From the NCBI GenBank assembly GCA_030374765.1, contig JARGXX010000017.1, positions 248,001-312,000 on the forward strand: 64,000 nt of DNA, in the 5' to 3' direction. Both the position numbers and the translations under genes were made by a program. Below the pieces are notes generated by a model, which saw only the letters and a program-made list of their open reading frames with translations, was not told where the DNA came from and did no database searches. This stretch comes from Agarophyton chilense (lineage: Eukaryota > Rhodophyta > Florideophyceae > Gracilariales > Gracilariaceae). Positions 32,830 to 44,040 of this stretch are shown piece by piece. How positions within the stretch are numbered: position 1 is the first letter of the stretch; each line of letters begins with the position of its first letter.

Positions 32830-35800
32830 GCCGATATGGATACTGAACATAAGGTGGACTGCACTTTCGTATTGGTTATCTAATCATCTCCGGCTATTTG
32901 GGAATTCATCGTGGTTGAGCACGAGGTCGAGAAATGGAAGAAACCATAGAGCATTTGTTTCGCATCTGGACGCAGAATTGGTTTAGAATGCCGAAGACCC
33001 GAAGCAAATCAAGTACTGGTAGCCCCGTTCACGTGGAACCACCCTCGAAACCGAGACTCGTTTCATCTGTCGAAGCCGGAGAGTGGCTGTATCGTCAGGG
33101 GATGTCATTCTCACGTTCGGTGATTGATTGACGAGGTCACTGGGATGTGTGGGCCTCTATGGCAGTGGCAGTCGAGTCTACCATAGAAGCCGTAGTTGAC
33201 CCTAAGGTCTTCGAACCACAAGAACAGGATCGTTTGGGCAGCGAATTGTTTGGTTTCAAGTGCGAGTCAAACGCTTCGCGCATACGCATGGAAACTATAG
33301 ACTTCCACATTTCTTCTCTTGTCGCAAAGGTCGAATAATTAAGCAGTGTGCAACAGTCATTTGTTTTTCAAGACTGGAATAAGCAATTACATGCCGCAGT
33401 GGGAACCCTACGTTAGCATTGAACCAATTTATTGGAAAGGTACGGTACTATGCCTGGGGCACTACCCGGCTTTACAGGGAATGTCAAGGAAGTTCTCACT
33501 CAAAATAATCCACGTCTACAACCTCTGGAGGCCACATTTCACACCAGAGAAACTGCTAAAACAGTCGTGTTCGAAGAGAAACGAGCCCATTCGAAAGAAA
33601 CTCGGTCTAAGAAGTTGAAGTCAAGATGTAAGAAGCGGACGTTGGCAGGTGATTCGAGTGATCCATTGTCAACTACAGATGATGGCAGTTCCACGACCGA
33701 TACTTTTAACGAATCGGATACATCAGATAACGACAACAGTGATGATTGTTCTCGAGAATCTCTATCTGGGAATAAAAACACATCTTCGTGGTTCATCAGA
33801 AAGAAATGAACATTTTACAGAGGATTGACGGTGCTCTCGTGCAAAAATTAAAATTAGATGTATCCAAAGGTCCTGAAGTTCAGGTACTATCGTTTCAAGC
33901 TAAGAAGTAAGATGTACTCATGACGCGAAACGGTGAAGGTTAAGGATCACATTAAGAAATTGCAAATCGGCCTGAATGATTTGACCATTGGTGGGAAAGC
34001 CCCCATTCTCGTTGTTGAGTTTTTGACTGGGTTCTTTGCTGAAGCAAACATCTTGGAAAAGAACTAAACATAGACATATGTGTCTTTTCCACAATTACTC
34101 AAAATGATTTGCTTTGGAGCAATATCGTTGCGATAACGGATCTCTGACAATCGATGAAGGCGAGGATACCTCTTGGCCGAAGGTGGTGGAGTACTCGCTA
34201 CGCAATAACGCACCTTCAAAAGCGATACGACCGGCGATCCTGTTCTTAAGAGAGGTCACGCCAAAGTCGGATGAAGGCGAAGCTGAGTAAAATTCAAGGA
34301 TGAACCGAGCTGCAATCCACGTTGGAAATGCCCATTGAACGTACGACAAGATTTCATTTATTATCGACAAATTTTACTTGAGTATAAAGGCTTTTGTAGC
34401 TCGATATCGAGAGAAGCAAGGAAGGGTTCTTTTCTTGGAGAGAGTTCAGTTTTCGAAAGCTGAAGGGAACGCAGTAAATGCGCGTGGTAATTCCAGTCCC
34501 TGAACTGCGTTTGTTACATTTATTCTTAGAGAGAGGAGCTTCTCAAGAGCCAATCTGCAAAGGAAACGGATACATCTAGAATCCCAAATAGACTCACGAG
34601 ATACATCGTTGGAACCGGAGTCCTAAGAAGAGGAATCCCTAATGGCTGGAAAGGGCCGTCGTACTATGTACCATCCGTATACGGTAATACCACGAGGAGG
34701 ATGTAAGAACGGGAATTCCGGATGGGTGGATACCCGCACCGCTGATCGTATACAATCTATGTCGATCAGGTTCTTGCAACAGATTTGCCTGATCTCAAAA
34801 TGGTGGCCCCTATTCGTATTCCTACTGCAGAAATATCGGGATTAATCTATATCGGTGAAAAAGCAGACGAAATTCATATTCCGTCTGGAGATCAATCTCA
34901 AGCTGTGAAGTATACAGAGGAATTGGTTTATGAGCTAGATCTAGGCCATGTGTTTAATCATTACAGCACGAAGATCAGATCAGCATTGAAGAAGATTGCC
35001 TCCATGTGTAAGAGGAATTTAGGTAAGATATCCGCTACGGAATATCACATTGTTGTATTTCTACAGTCCTGACCCATATCCCAACTATTCTACAGAGTGG
35101 GACCGGGTACTCATCATGTCAGGGAGGGAAACTTCAGATAGATGATAGGCAAGGGATTAATAGGAGCAGCTAACCCTGCTTGGACCCTACTAGCCATTCT
35201 TTTTCCAAACACTGATGGTTCTTAACGATTCGGTATCGTTTGTCGAAAACGAAACGCAGATACAGTTCAGGATACATACCGATTGCCCATAATTGACGAT
35301 TTTTCCCCCAGCTTAGGAGAAACCAACGTGTTCACCATATGGGACGCCATCTCTGGCTCTTGACAGGTGCCTGTAGCGAAAAATGACCAGAAAACGACCA
35401 CATTTATAAGTCACGCTGGTCTCTACCGTTCCAAAATGATTCCGTTTGGCTTAAGAAATGAACCAATTACTTTCCAGCGTACTTTGGACATCTTGCTTTC
35501 AATATATAAGTAAAACAATTGTTTATTCTATTTGGACAATGTAATCATCTTTCCCCAAGATAAAATGAGACATTTACGCCATGTAAATGAGTTTTTAAAA
35601 GCACTTTGAGCAGTGGGTATCACCTAGGAATTCAAGAAGTGCGAATGAATCGCTGGCACTTTCAAGTATTTCATATCCCTTGGTCGCAGCTCGTGCGATC
35701 TCGTCCTCGTGTGCTATTACCACTCCCCAAGGAGATCGACACTTATTTGATTGGGCTTATGGGCACATTTCATTTTTAACTATGTTCTACGAATCTAAAA

Positions 35801-35900
35801 AATCTCGGAGCCGAGAAAAAAACAAAGAATTAAAGAGCAATAAAATGGACAGGAACACAAATGTAAAAATTATATTGACGATCACTTGTCCTCTAACATA
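32830..35900 (+). mobile_element. Gypsy gag-pol fragment D (fossil)
   Basis: An eroded plus-strand Ty3/Gypsy piece. Gag-like N-terminus from about 32990 (MPKTRSKSSTGSP); Ser/Asp-rich linker near 33650-33780; capsid-like segment near 33950-34330 (DHIKKLQIGLNDL, RPAILFLREVTPKSDEGEAE) that aligns with the Gag of B-right at 37640-38100; region before RT at 34785-35070; reverse transcriptase traces at about 35280-35600 (MIPFGLRNEPITFQRTLDIL, FYLDNVIIF). It ends near 35800 without RNase H or integrase. Many breaks. Confidence 0.65.
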
Positions 35901-36960
35901 TGAAACTCAAAAAGCGAGAAGCAATTGAAGACAGAACACAATGAGAAAGAGTGGAAGACGCAAAAGCAGCGTTCGTCGTTGGGCCCAGAACACTGGGTAG
36001 CAGTTTCATTGCTATATGAAACAGGTGTGTCGTTCTCCAAGATCGGTAGACGCCGTATGCAGCGGTGGGCTACTTTTTAAAGCCAATCTGGGTGAAGGAA
36101 CCAGGAAACAACGACTTAGCCGTCAAGGTTTACGGGCTACGACAGTTACCATTCATCGTAAAATGTAGAAAGGCGGCTTGCACCGCAGCTCCAGAAGACT
36201 GGGAGCGATAAAAGAAATGAAGAGGCCTATTAGTATCCGTAACGCCGGTTAGGACATATTTTGGGAACGCGCCTTGCTCCCCATATGGTTCGCGCTTAGT
36301 GAGGGGGGTATGTAGTATTCTACTATTTAGCGGTTCCGATGGTTTCCTGTTTCAAAGTTGCACTTGAAACACGTTTCTGAGTGGTGTAATCGGTACTATG
36401 GTATGAAGCGGCGTCCTGCGCAGGATGCCAGGAGGAAGGATACATAATGTGAACACGTTATGTAATGAGTCGAGTGGTTTGCCGCGCTGCGCGTCTATAT
36501 GCTACCATTCCTAGTAGAATGCAATATTGGCAAGTGCGCATGTAGTGGCGACCCAAGTGTCGGGTATTACTACCCTTTTTAGCTAGAAGTCCATCCGGTA
36601 CCATACAAGTACAGTAGTCTGGCTAAGTGGATGACTACTGGGCATAATTCTTTTTATTTGGGTGCCTACCTTGATACACAGTATATTAAGCCCTAGTGGT
36701 GAGCGCTGACTCCAATAAAAAAAAGGCAAAATGGGCATCATGAGTATTCTGTAGCCTTCTCAGTATTCCTTAACCGTAGATCCGGACCAGCTATAATAGA
36801 GAGTCAGTCCACAAATACTTCTCGAACCGTCTCGTTTACTACATTAAATCCATGTTCTATAGCTACACTGTTCACCATTGCTGGCCAGTAGCCTTACAAC
36901 CCACGTCTAGCTCAGGGATGAAACGGATACTGCCGCGGACATGCACTTCCCTGCACATTC
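35900..36960. other. Unassigned stretch between Gypsy copies
   Basis: No coding frame is supported. Lies between the broken end of fragment D and the Gag of B-right, so it may hold the 5' terminal repeat and leader of B-right, but I could not match it confidently to 17441-17850 or 43151-43565. Confidence 0.35.
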
Positions 36961-39900
36961 CGCGAGGCCCCAGGAGGGTAAGATTCATATTGATGATGAT
37001 TAAAACCTGAGAAAGCAGTTTTCTAAGATGTTCCAAGCTCATAATGACCTATTGAAGTAGTTTGAAGTCCTGAGTTTCAGAATCGAAACCTCTTTTTTCA
37101 AAAATTTGTTCGAAGACATCCGTCTTTAACGGGTGCATGAAAACAAATTAATGGAGTGTTTCAGTATTCCTGTCGTTAAGCTAAAGAACGATGAAACCCG
37201 ATCCGATCGTAATTGTTCCCGTTTGGAGAAATTACAGCAAACCATCTTGATTAATGATAACAACCCAAAAGGAGCCGAGAGCTATCCTGGGGAACTCAAA
37301 GCACATTTATATGGTTGACAACCACCGAAAGCGTAAGAAGCAAAAAAACTACGATTCTGATATCTTAATCGTTCCCGGTCTTTATTAAAATCTCATCATT
37401 CAAACGGGTCGAACTCATTAGATTTCACATCAGACGACGCTAACCGAAGGTTGTCGTCTCGTTCTAAACGGCTGTCTTCCACCCAATGTGTAGGTAATAC
37501 CAGTATTAAGAAAAGGAAGAACACTTGTTTGAAGGAAGTGAAGTGTTCTAACCCCCTGTACAGAAAGATTGTATCCTAATAATATTAACTGCTGTAGAAC
37601 TTATCATTGGATTGGGAACTTCGAGGAAAAGGTGAGTTGAAAGACTGCATAAAGCGTATGCAACATTTCCTCAGTAACCATTCAATTTCTGCAAAGGATT
37701 CCATCTTTATATTGGATTTCTTTGCACGCTATCTTGCTGAAGCCATCATACGTGTTATGAATTAGGATTAGGGTTATACTCAACTACCCTAGTTTCTACG
37801 TGGCGTAGCCTAGGATCGGTATGAGTCTGTAAGAGGTTCATCCCGAGCCCCTGAAGGAGTAGTTACGTGCTGGCTTGGAGCCTTGCACTGCCTTTTGAGA
37901 TCTTATGCCACTAACCAAACGATTCAATCTGCTATTCTCGCTCTTTGTGACACCAACCACAAGAATGGGGAACTAGAAATGGAGTTCTCGGTACGTCTGA
38001 ATAAGGCTTTCCACCGTCGTGGTAATGTTTATTACGCTGGAGAGAGCTTTACAATGTACATCGATAGATTGGATCCCACAATCTGTAAAATGATCGCTTG
38101 ATATTGAGAATACCGAACGAGAACCACAATTTTGAAGTTAGTGGAAACTGTGCAATCGAAAGGCGATTTTTTGAGCTATTATCCCTGGTTAAAAGTCCTG
38201 ATCCGCAAAGGCGCTGATGATTAAAACAAATTCGCCATCCCTATCGTTCTTCGCGAGTATACACCCCCAAAGAGAATACGATAATGTTCAATTCGATCGC
38301 AGCTATAGCCCATCTGTTCCGAAAACAGAAGTCAGGTGTACTATTGATACCTCTCATGACACAGCTCAGTATCAACCGCTTTCTTACAAAACTCCGCCTT
38401 GTGTCCAAGGGGCTCATATTCCCTATAAAAAATCGAATACCCGACAAAGTTATTCTAGATGGAAAGATACCGGGACTGCGGTGAAGTTCATAGATGCTCG
38501 TTCGATTGTGTTGCCTCCAAGCCCTGCACTCATATTCCCCATGTATTATGAACACGGTTGAATTTACCCAGACTATATTCTCACATTGACATACTTCGCC
38601 CAAGTCATCAGTTAATATGAGACATTGAACACTAAGTTGAACCCGATCATACCCAAGGCTTCGTATCTCGCTGTGAAACCAGACTTTGAAAAGATTATCC
38701 CGGATGAAAACCCTTGCAATGCGTTGCTTAAAACGGTTTACCCAACCAACAGTCCGTTTCCCACTCATAAGGATAACGCCACTGCCACCCCGCATGCCGG
38801 TGATTTAGGATTCTGAGGCCTCGCTTCAAGAGGTAAAGGCCCAGGAAAATTTAACACAGTAGTCTCGTCTCACCTTTGGCAACTTCGTTCCAGAAAGTGA
38901 GACTGTTGACGGCCGAGGCGTCTCCTCCTCGCTCCAAGGTCAAAATTCTTAATAGGAAACAGGCCGCATTAGACTTTGAATATGAAAACGTTGGTGTTCT
39001 GTGTTGAACGTGGAAACGGAGTAAACATAACAATTTCACGAGTAGATTCATGGTAAGGGGAAAGCACAATTACAAGGTGTATGCTGATCTTTGTTTATCA
39101 CCCCAATTAATGGTACCATTTCCCACTGTTTTAGATACAGGTTCTGGCCCAAACTTTATCCTAAAATTGCTTTTGCTTCCGCGGTATCGGTCCCAGATTC
39201 CCGTAATGTCCTATATCGCAGACACGAATAAGAACCAGTTGTCAACGCTGGGAATTATCGAGATGGTCTTCCGCTTGGGTTACTTCATGGTGAACATTGA
39301 TTTCATCGTGTGTCCGAAGAGTATCTGAAGCCCCCGTAATAATGGTATGTGACTATTGCGATAGAATCATTAACTAGATAAAACCGCGCTTCATTCGTAT
39401 GGAATTTAAACCCGTTCATCGGTTCCAATAGTCCGTCGTCCGTTAAGGTGTAGCTCAAACAAGCTCGTACATTACCCTGCCCAGCAGGAGATCCCATCCA
39501 CTTCGCGAAAATCTACTTATCTTCGCGTGGCTGCGTCGATACGAATCACACCTGAGTCCCGATTCTGGGTGCACTTCAACTCTCGTAAAAACATATTTCT
39601 GTTTTTCGAACACCTTTCATAGCTGTACGATTAATATCAACCTGCCATAGCGAATGGCATTGTCCAGACTGAGCCGGACAAACTTTTCAAGGTTTTATTT
39701 GCCAATCTAGTCGCCACACTGAAACTATTGGGGAAACCCAAAGTGATTGGATCGGTCATGACCTCCACTCCCCTTCCCCCCTTCACACCATGGTCCGTAC
39801 GAAGTTGGTTGCGGCTGATGTACTGAAACACATACACTCTGAAGAAAGGGGAAACAAGGTCACCCAATCACTCAGTATTCCGGACCGAAAACTTTCCAAA

Positions 39901-41300
39901 GCTGAGAAAGACCTTGTTCCGACGAGCTATGACCGGATAGAACCGTGAAACAACGTAAAGAACTCGACCTCTGCCATGTCCCAGGTTTGCACCATGATCG
40001 TCTCTGTGACATATCACGAGAGTTTGTACCAATACAGGATGGCTCTTTTGGTGAGATTATTACAATGGACTATCGGATAGACTAGATTTCAAACATTAGA
40101 CCCTTTGCTCATCCTTACGGGGCAGGCCCGAAGGCTCGTGAGGAAAAATAATTACAAATAGAAAAATGCTTCAAAATGGAGTAATCGAGCCGGCTCGGAT
40201 GTCGTTGGCATCACCACTAGTAAAGGCTCCAAATTTCGATGGTCCTGGCGTCTCTGCATCGATTAGCTTCACTTGAGGAACGTGACCGTCAAGGACATGT
40301 GTCAGATTCCGCGCATGGATTAGTACATTGAATCGCTTGGCCCTGCTACCGTCTTTTCAGCTTTTGACGCCAATTGGAGATAATGAAAAGTTCCGGTTAG
40401 CAAAAGGACTAGGAAAAATTTGTCTTTGTCTGTCATTCTGGACTCTACTGTTTCAAATGGATGCCTTTTGGTCTGACCAATGCCCACGCTAGCTTTCATC
40501 GTGCTCTATGTATCCTACTAGTCTGCTTTACGCTGCGTAGCTTTCTCGTTTATCCGAAAGATAGCATTGTTTTCTCGGATAATCTAGATGATTACCTAAC
40601 GAATGTCAAGCACAAGCCAGTCGTGGACAACGCACACCCAAAAAGCCAAGCTAATTCGTTATCAAGTGCATTGAAATCCTTCAAAGAAGTAGGCCGCCGC
40701 GCACACGCTCCCAAAGGACATACAGTCCACCCTCATCCCCGGCACTTGAGCGAAAGAAATGCCGAGACTTTGGAAAAAACGTTGGAAGCAATATTACTAA
40801 GTCGATGCGTCTGAACTCACTGACAACGCCGCCATGCAAGCCCTCGCGTGGGAAGGCGGATCACACCACGCTGCGAAGCTCTCTCAGCCATTAGTTGGAA
40901 TGCGCACGTGACAGAACTGTCTCCAATCCGGGAGATTGACCAATCAACGTAAATGGCGGTCAACTCCCCGGGGCACGGAGCATACTGGCACAACCGACTC
41001 CGTCGTCAACTTTCTCATTGTCAGAACGGATGTTAGCCCTTATGCTCACTTAGCGCGACCCATATCATAATCTCGAAAATGAGTCTGCGGCACACACACG
41101 GCCAATCAGGATGTTCTACGAGCAAGAAATTATTATTGAACATATTCCGGAACAGTCATACAATCCCTTATGGTTTCATACCGTACCTTGTCTGTTGGTA
41201 CGGCTATGGTACCTAGGCCGACTCACATGACCAATTCAGCATCTCCTACGTTCGAAAGTGGTTTCATATAACCGCTGAACGCGTCCAGGGATCACTGCAA
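36960..41300 (+). pseudogene. gag-pol of Gypsy B-right (fossil)
   Basis: Gag capsid-like region at about 37630-38105: helical pieces such as DSIFILDFFARYLAEA, then SAILALCDTNHKNGELEMEF and AGESFTMYIDRLDP, typical of Ty3/Gypsy capsid. Protease near 39120-39160 (TVLDTGSGPNFI). Reverse transcriptase traces at about 40100-40620 (FGLTNAHASFHRAL). Chromodomain near 41105-41290 (FYEQEIIIEHIPEQSYNP, then WYGYGT). RNase H and integrase are too eroded to delimit. Many breaks. Confidence 0.7.
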
Positions 41301-41409
41301 TGATCTTTAATGCGTAGGTAGGATATATGAACCACCGTGGTCGAAAAAAAGGAAAAGAAGATAGAAGATAGAAGAATGCTTTGAAGATGGAATGAAAAGC
41401 AAGGTGGAT

Positions 41410-43150
41410 GCACAATCTACTTGGTATCTACTCGACTATATCGGTATCGTACCGAGAAGTCCGAACCTGCCCTAAATCGGGAAGCTACGCCCTCTCTCCG
41501 GATCATCATCCCATTACGGATTGGGAGAGCTACAACCTGAGTGGAGTGGTTGCCTTGAAGGCGGGAAATCAAAACCACGCGTATCTCGGAAACGTCACCA
41601 CTGGAAGCGCTAATCCCTAGCCCTACCTCTCGGAGAAACTGTAAGATCATGCTCGCCTGATCCGACGATGCGGCACTTGGCTCACCTGGAACGGAGGCAA
41701 TCCCACCCGGAACGCACAATGGTGGGGCCGGAAGTTCACCACCACTTTAAATGGCATGGGCAGCCTCCGCAAGGTTACCTACGTCAATATGTGGCATGAG
41801 AGGGTGCCCTGCGTTTGGTGGTTTCATCATAACTTGGGGTTAAACAGCCTCAGCGGACGCCCTCCCATCGTTTGGTTCAATATCGAAGGTCCGGTCCTAA
41901 CAGTTGTAGACGTTATAATACTCGTCCAGGTCCACAAAACTGGTCGAATGCACCTCTGGCATATACTATGGAGCAAAGCGAAGTTTTTTAGAATCTTCTG
42001 AAGAGGTCTCATGTCCCTCCTAGGGGTTAAAATAGATGAACTCGTACGGGCGGGGTTCGATATCTTTCTTACAAGTTTTGCACCCGACCCCCGGGTACAT
42101 ATCCACTCTGTGAAAGAGGGACTCAGGCCCAATCAACCTGGTCAAGAAAATCGAGAAGTGTCATTACCTCTTGGGTGTTGGTTTCACTACCGATTGGGAT
42201 GCGCAAGTTCAAAGCACGAGTGCCGATGCGGACTAGAAGTGGGATTGATCACAGTCGGTAATGGTCGTAAGCCTCCCAGAGGATGAAATCCGGCGCACGG
42301 ATGGCACAATCGGTGAGTACAACGGACCGAAATCCGGACTGAGAACCTCGAGGAGGTAGGACACGTTATACTTGATTACAGGAGGTAATTCGATGTAACA
42401 ACCTCGACGAGCATGGAGATACGACCATGACGATATAATAGAAACATACCGACTGCGTCGGTTGGCCGCACGAATGCATTCAATCTCTAAGTTTTGGTAC
42501 GGGACCACATACCTGAGCTGGGATCTTGCTTGCATCTCAAAGCCGATCATTGGAAAAACGTTCGCATGCCTTAGTCGTCTCCTTAGGCGGAACTCTGCGT
42601 GAATAATCGGCCGGACCTAGCAAACGGCGTCCTAGCGCACAAGGGGAAGGCCCCTCGACGGGAAAGTTACCAAACTCGATAGGCGCTCGATATATCCAAG
42701 TTCACCTTTGGTGCGGTACAGTCTGATGTCCTAGTTCATCGAGGATGGGACTTTCGAACGAACCCCGGCGAAGCCGTTGATGTCCGAGGTCGACAAATGT
42801 GGTACAATAGCCAGACACCAAGCAGCAGGAAGGCGTTCGGAATCTTCTCTTCTGGGGGATAGCACTGCAACCGAACTTTTCAGGGAATACACGGCGAAGT
42901 CGAGATATAAGCATGAAGCAATCCTGCGCGGCAATCTGGGAGAGTGAGATGGAAGGAGTCAGGGCAATGGTATTGGTGGGAAAAGGGGATCCAATCACGA
43001 AAATAGGAAAGAAGAAAAGGTAAAAATGCGGCACGCAGTAGGGCGAGCGGGGTATAGTATGTGGGAGCCAAAGTAGTCGAAAAAGAAAGACACTATAAAG
43101 GACGAGAATACATGAGTAGCAATGAAAATACGGCAGCCGTGGGAAATGTC
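41410..43150 (-). pseudogene. ORF X of Gypsy B-right (fossil)
   Basis: Minus-strand homologue of 17974-19850. The most similar stretch is at about 42240-42560 (NLEIECIRAANRRSRYVSI, SWSYLHARRGCYIELPPV), matching DNA near 18850-19090 almost throughout. The C-terminal part (about 41420-41700: FLREVGLGISASSGDVSEIR) matches FASSGDVAEMR of the left copy. Faces the pol chromodomain. No known domain recognised. Many breaks. Confidence 0.65.
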
Positions 43151-43565
43151 TGTTGAAGATGTGAATTGGATAAGTCTACCGTGTAAAACACGGCACAGAT
43201 CCCGAAAAGAGTAGTAGCACGTGCAAGTGGAATACACGAAGAGCCAAAGGAATCCTGTTGGAGAAGATTTACTGAGCTTTAAGGCGAGAACGCCAAGCCA
43301 ATTTATAATGTAGACGAATACAGTAAACTCCCTATCTTAAATAATGCAGATAATAAAATATATAACTAATCAGCAATGCTGGGCGCACATGTGTACACCT
43401 CGCGTGCATGAACTGTCCTTCGGGAAATGATGCTTCGTGATAGGGACAAGACTCATAACACGCGCAAGCCATAAAAATGGCAAAGCCGTAGGATACCATC
43501 TTAACGAAGGTTGCAATTAAACTACTCCCCTCAAACCGATTTCATTGCACCTACTACTTCTACTC
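43151..43565 (+). repeat. Terminal-repeat-like segment of Gypsy B (right copy, interrupted)
   Basis: Direct partner of 17441-17850. It is cut at 43565/43566 by Copia-2, whose 5-bp target duplication TACTC lies at 43561-43565 and again at 50025-50029, so any remainder should resume after 50029; I see no clear match there. Confidence 0.5.
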
Positions 43566-43994
43566 TGTAGATATTCGCATTGATTGCACTCAACTTTGCA
43601 TTACGTTGACGTATGAAATAATTTATCACTCATGGTTGGAGAGGGTGCATTAGTGACTCGAAGAGGAGAGTGAATATTATTATACGTAGTTCGAAGAGAG
43701 GGTATTACAAGGCGGTACACAGTAGAGGTAGCATTATGAGGGATCATCCAGAGCGCTATAAGAGGCGCTACTTCTGTGCGGCGCTCTAGTAAAGAACTCC
43801 TTCTTCTACAACAAAGCGAATACCGAGTATCACTTCAACGCATCCGACTTCACAGCCTTGAGGAGGCCGTAGCCTGTCACATCTGTATCCCAGCTTCGAG
43901 GAAGCCGGACAACAAGAGGTAAGTTTCCTCTACAAATTATTTAACCAAATACCTCTATTCTTATCTTCTGTTGTTTTCTACAGGTTTCTCGACA
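43566..43994 (+). repeat. Copia-2 5' LTR
   Basis: 429 bp, TG...CA termini. Contains a GC-rich block (GAGCGCTATAAGAG...) with a TATAA-like core near 43755, a likely promoter, and a GAGGTAAGTTTCC motif near the 3' side that resembles a 5' splice site and is kept in the other LTR. Confidence 0.92.
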
Positions 43995-44040
43995 GTTAGA
44001 ACTGTCTTGGTCGACCGCAATTTGACACCGAGAACCTGCA

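Larger units (their letters stand above)
36960..43565 (+). mobile_element. Gypsy B, right copy (chromodomain Ty3/Gypsy fossil)
   Basis: Plus-strand gag-pol (36960-41300), then convergent ORF X on minus (about 41410-43150), then a terminal repeat (43151-43565) that is interrupted by the Copia-2 insertion at 43566. The chromodomain, spacer and ORF X match B-left (17974-20270) in inverted orientation, including an inverted CCACCGTGGT motif in the spacer. The terminal repeat resembles 17441-17850. Strongly decayed, with many breaks; one of the oldest elements here. Confidence 0.72.
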
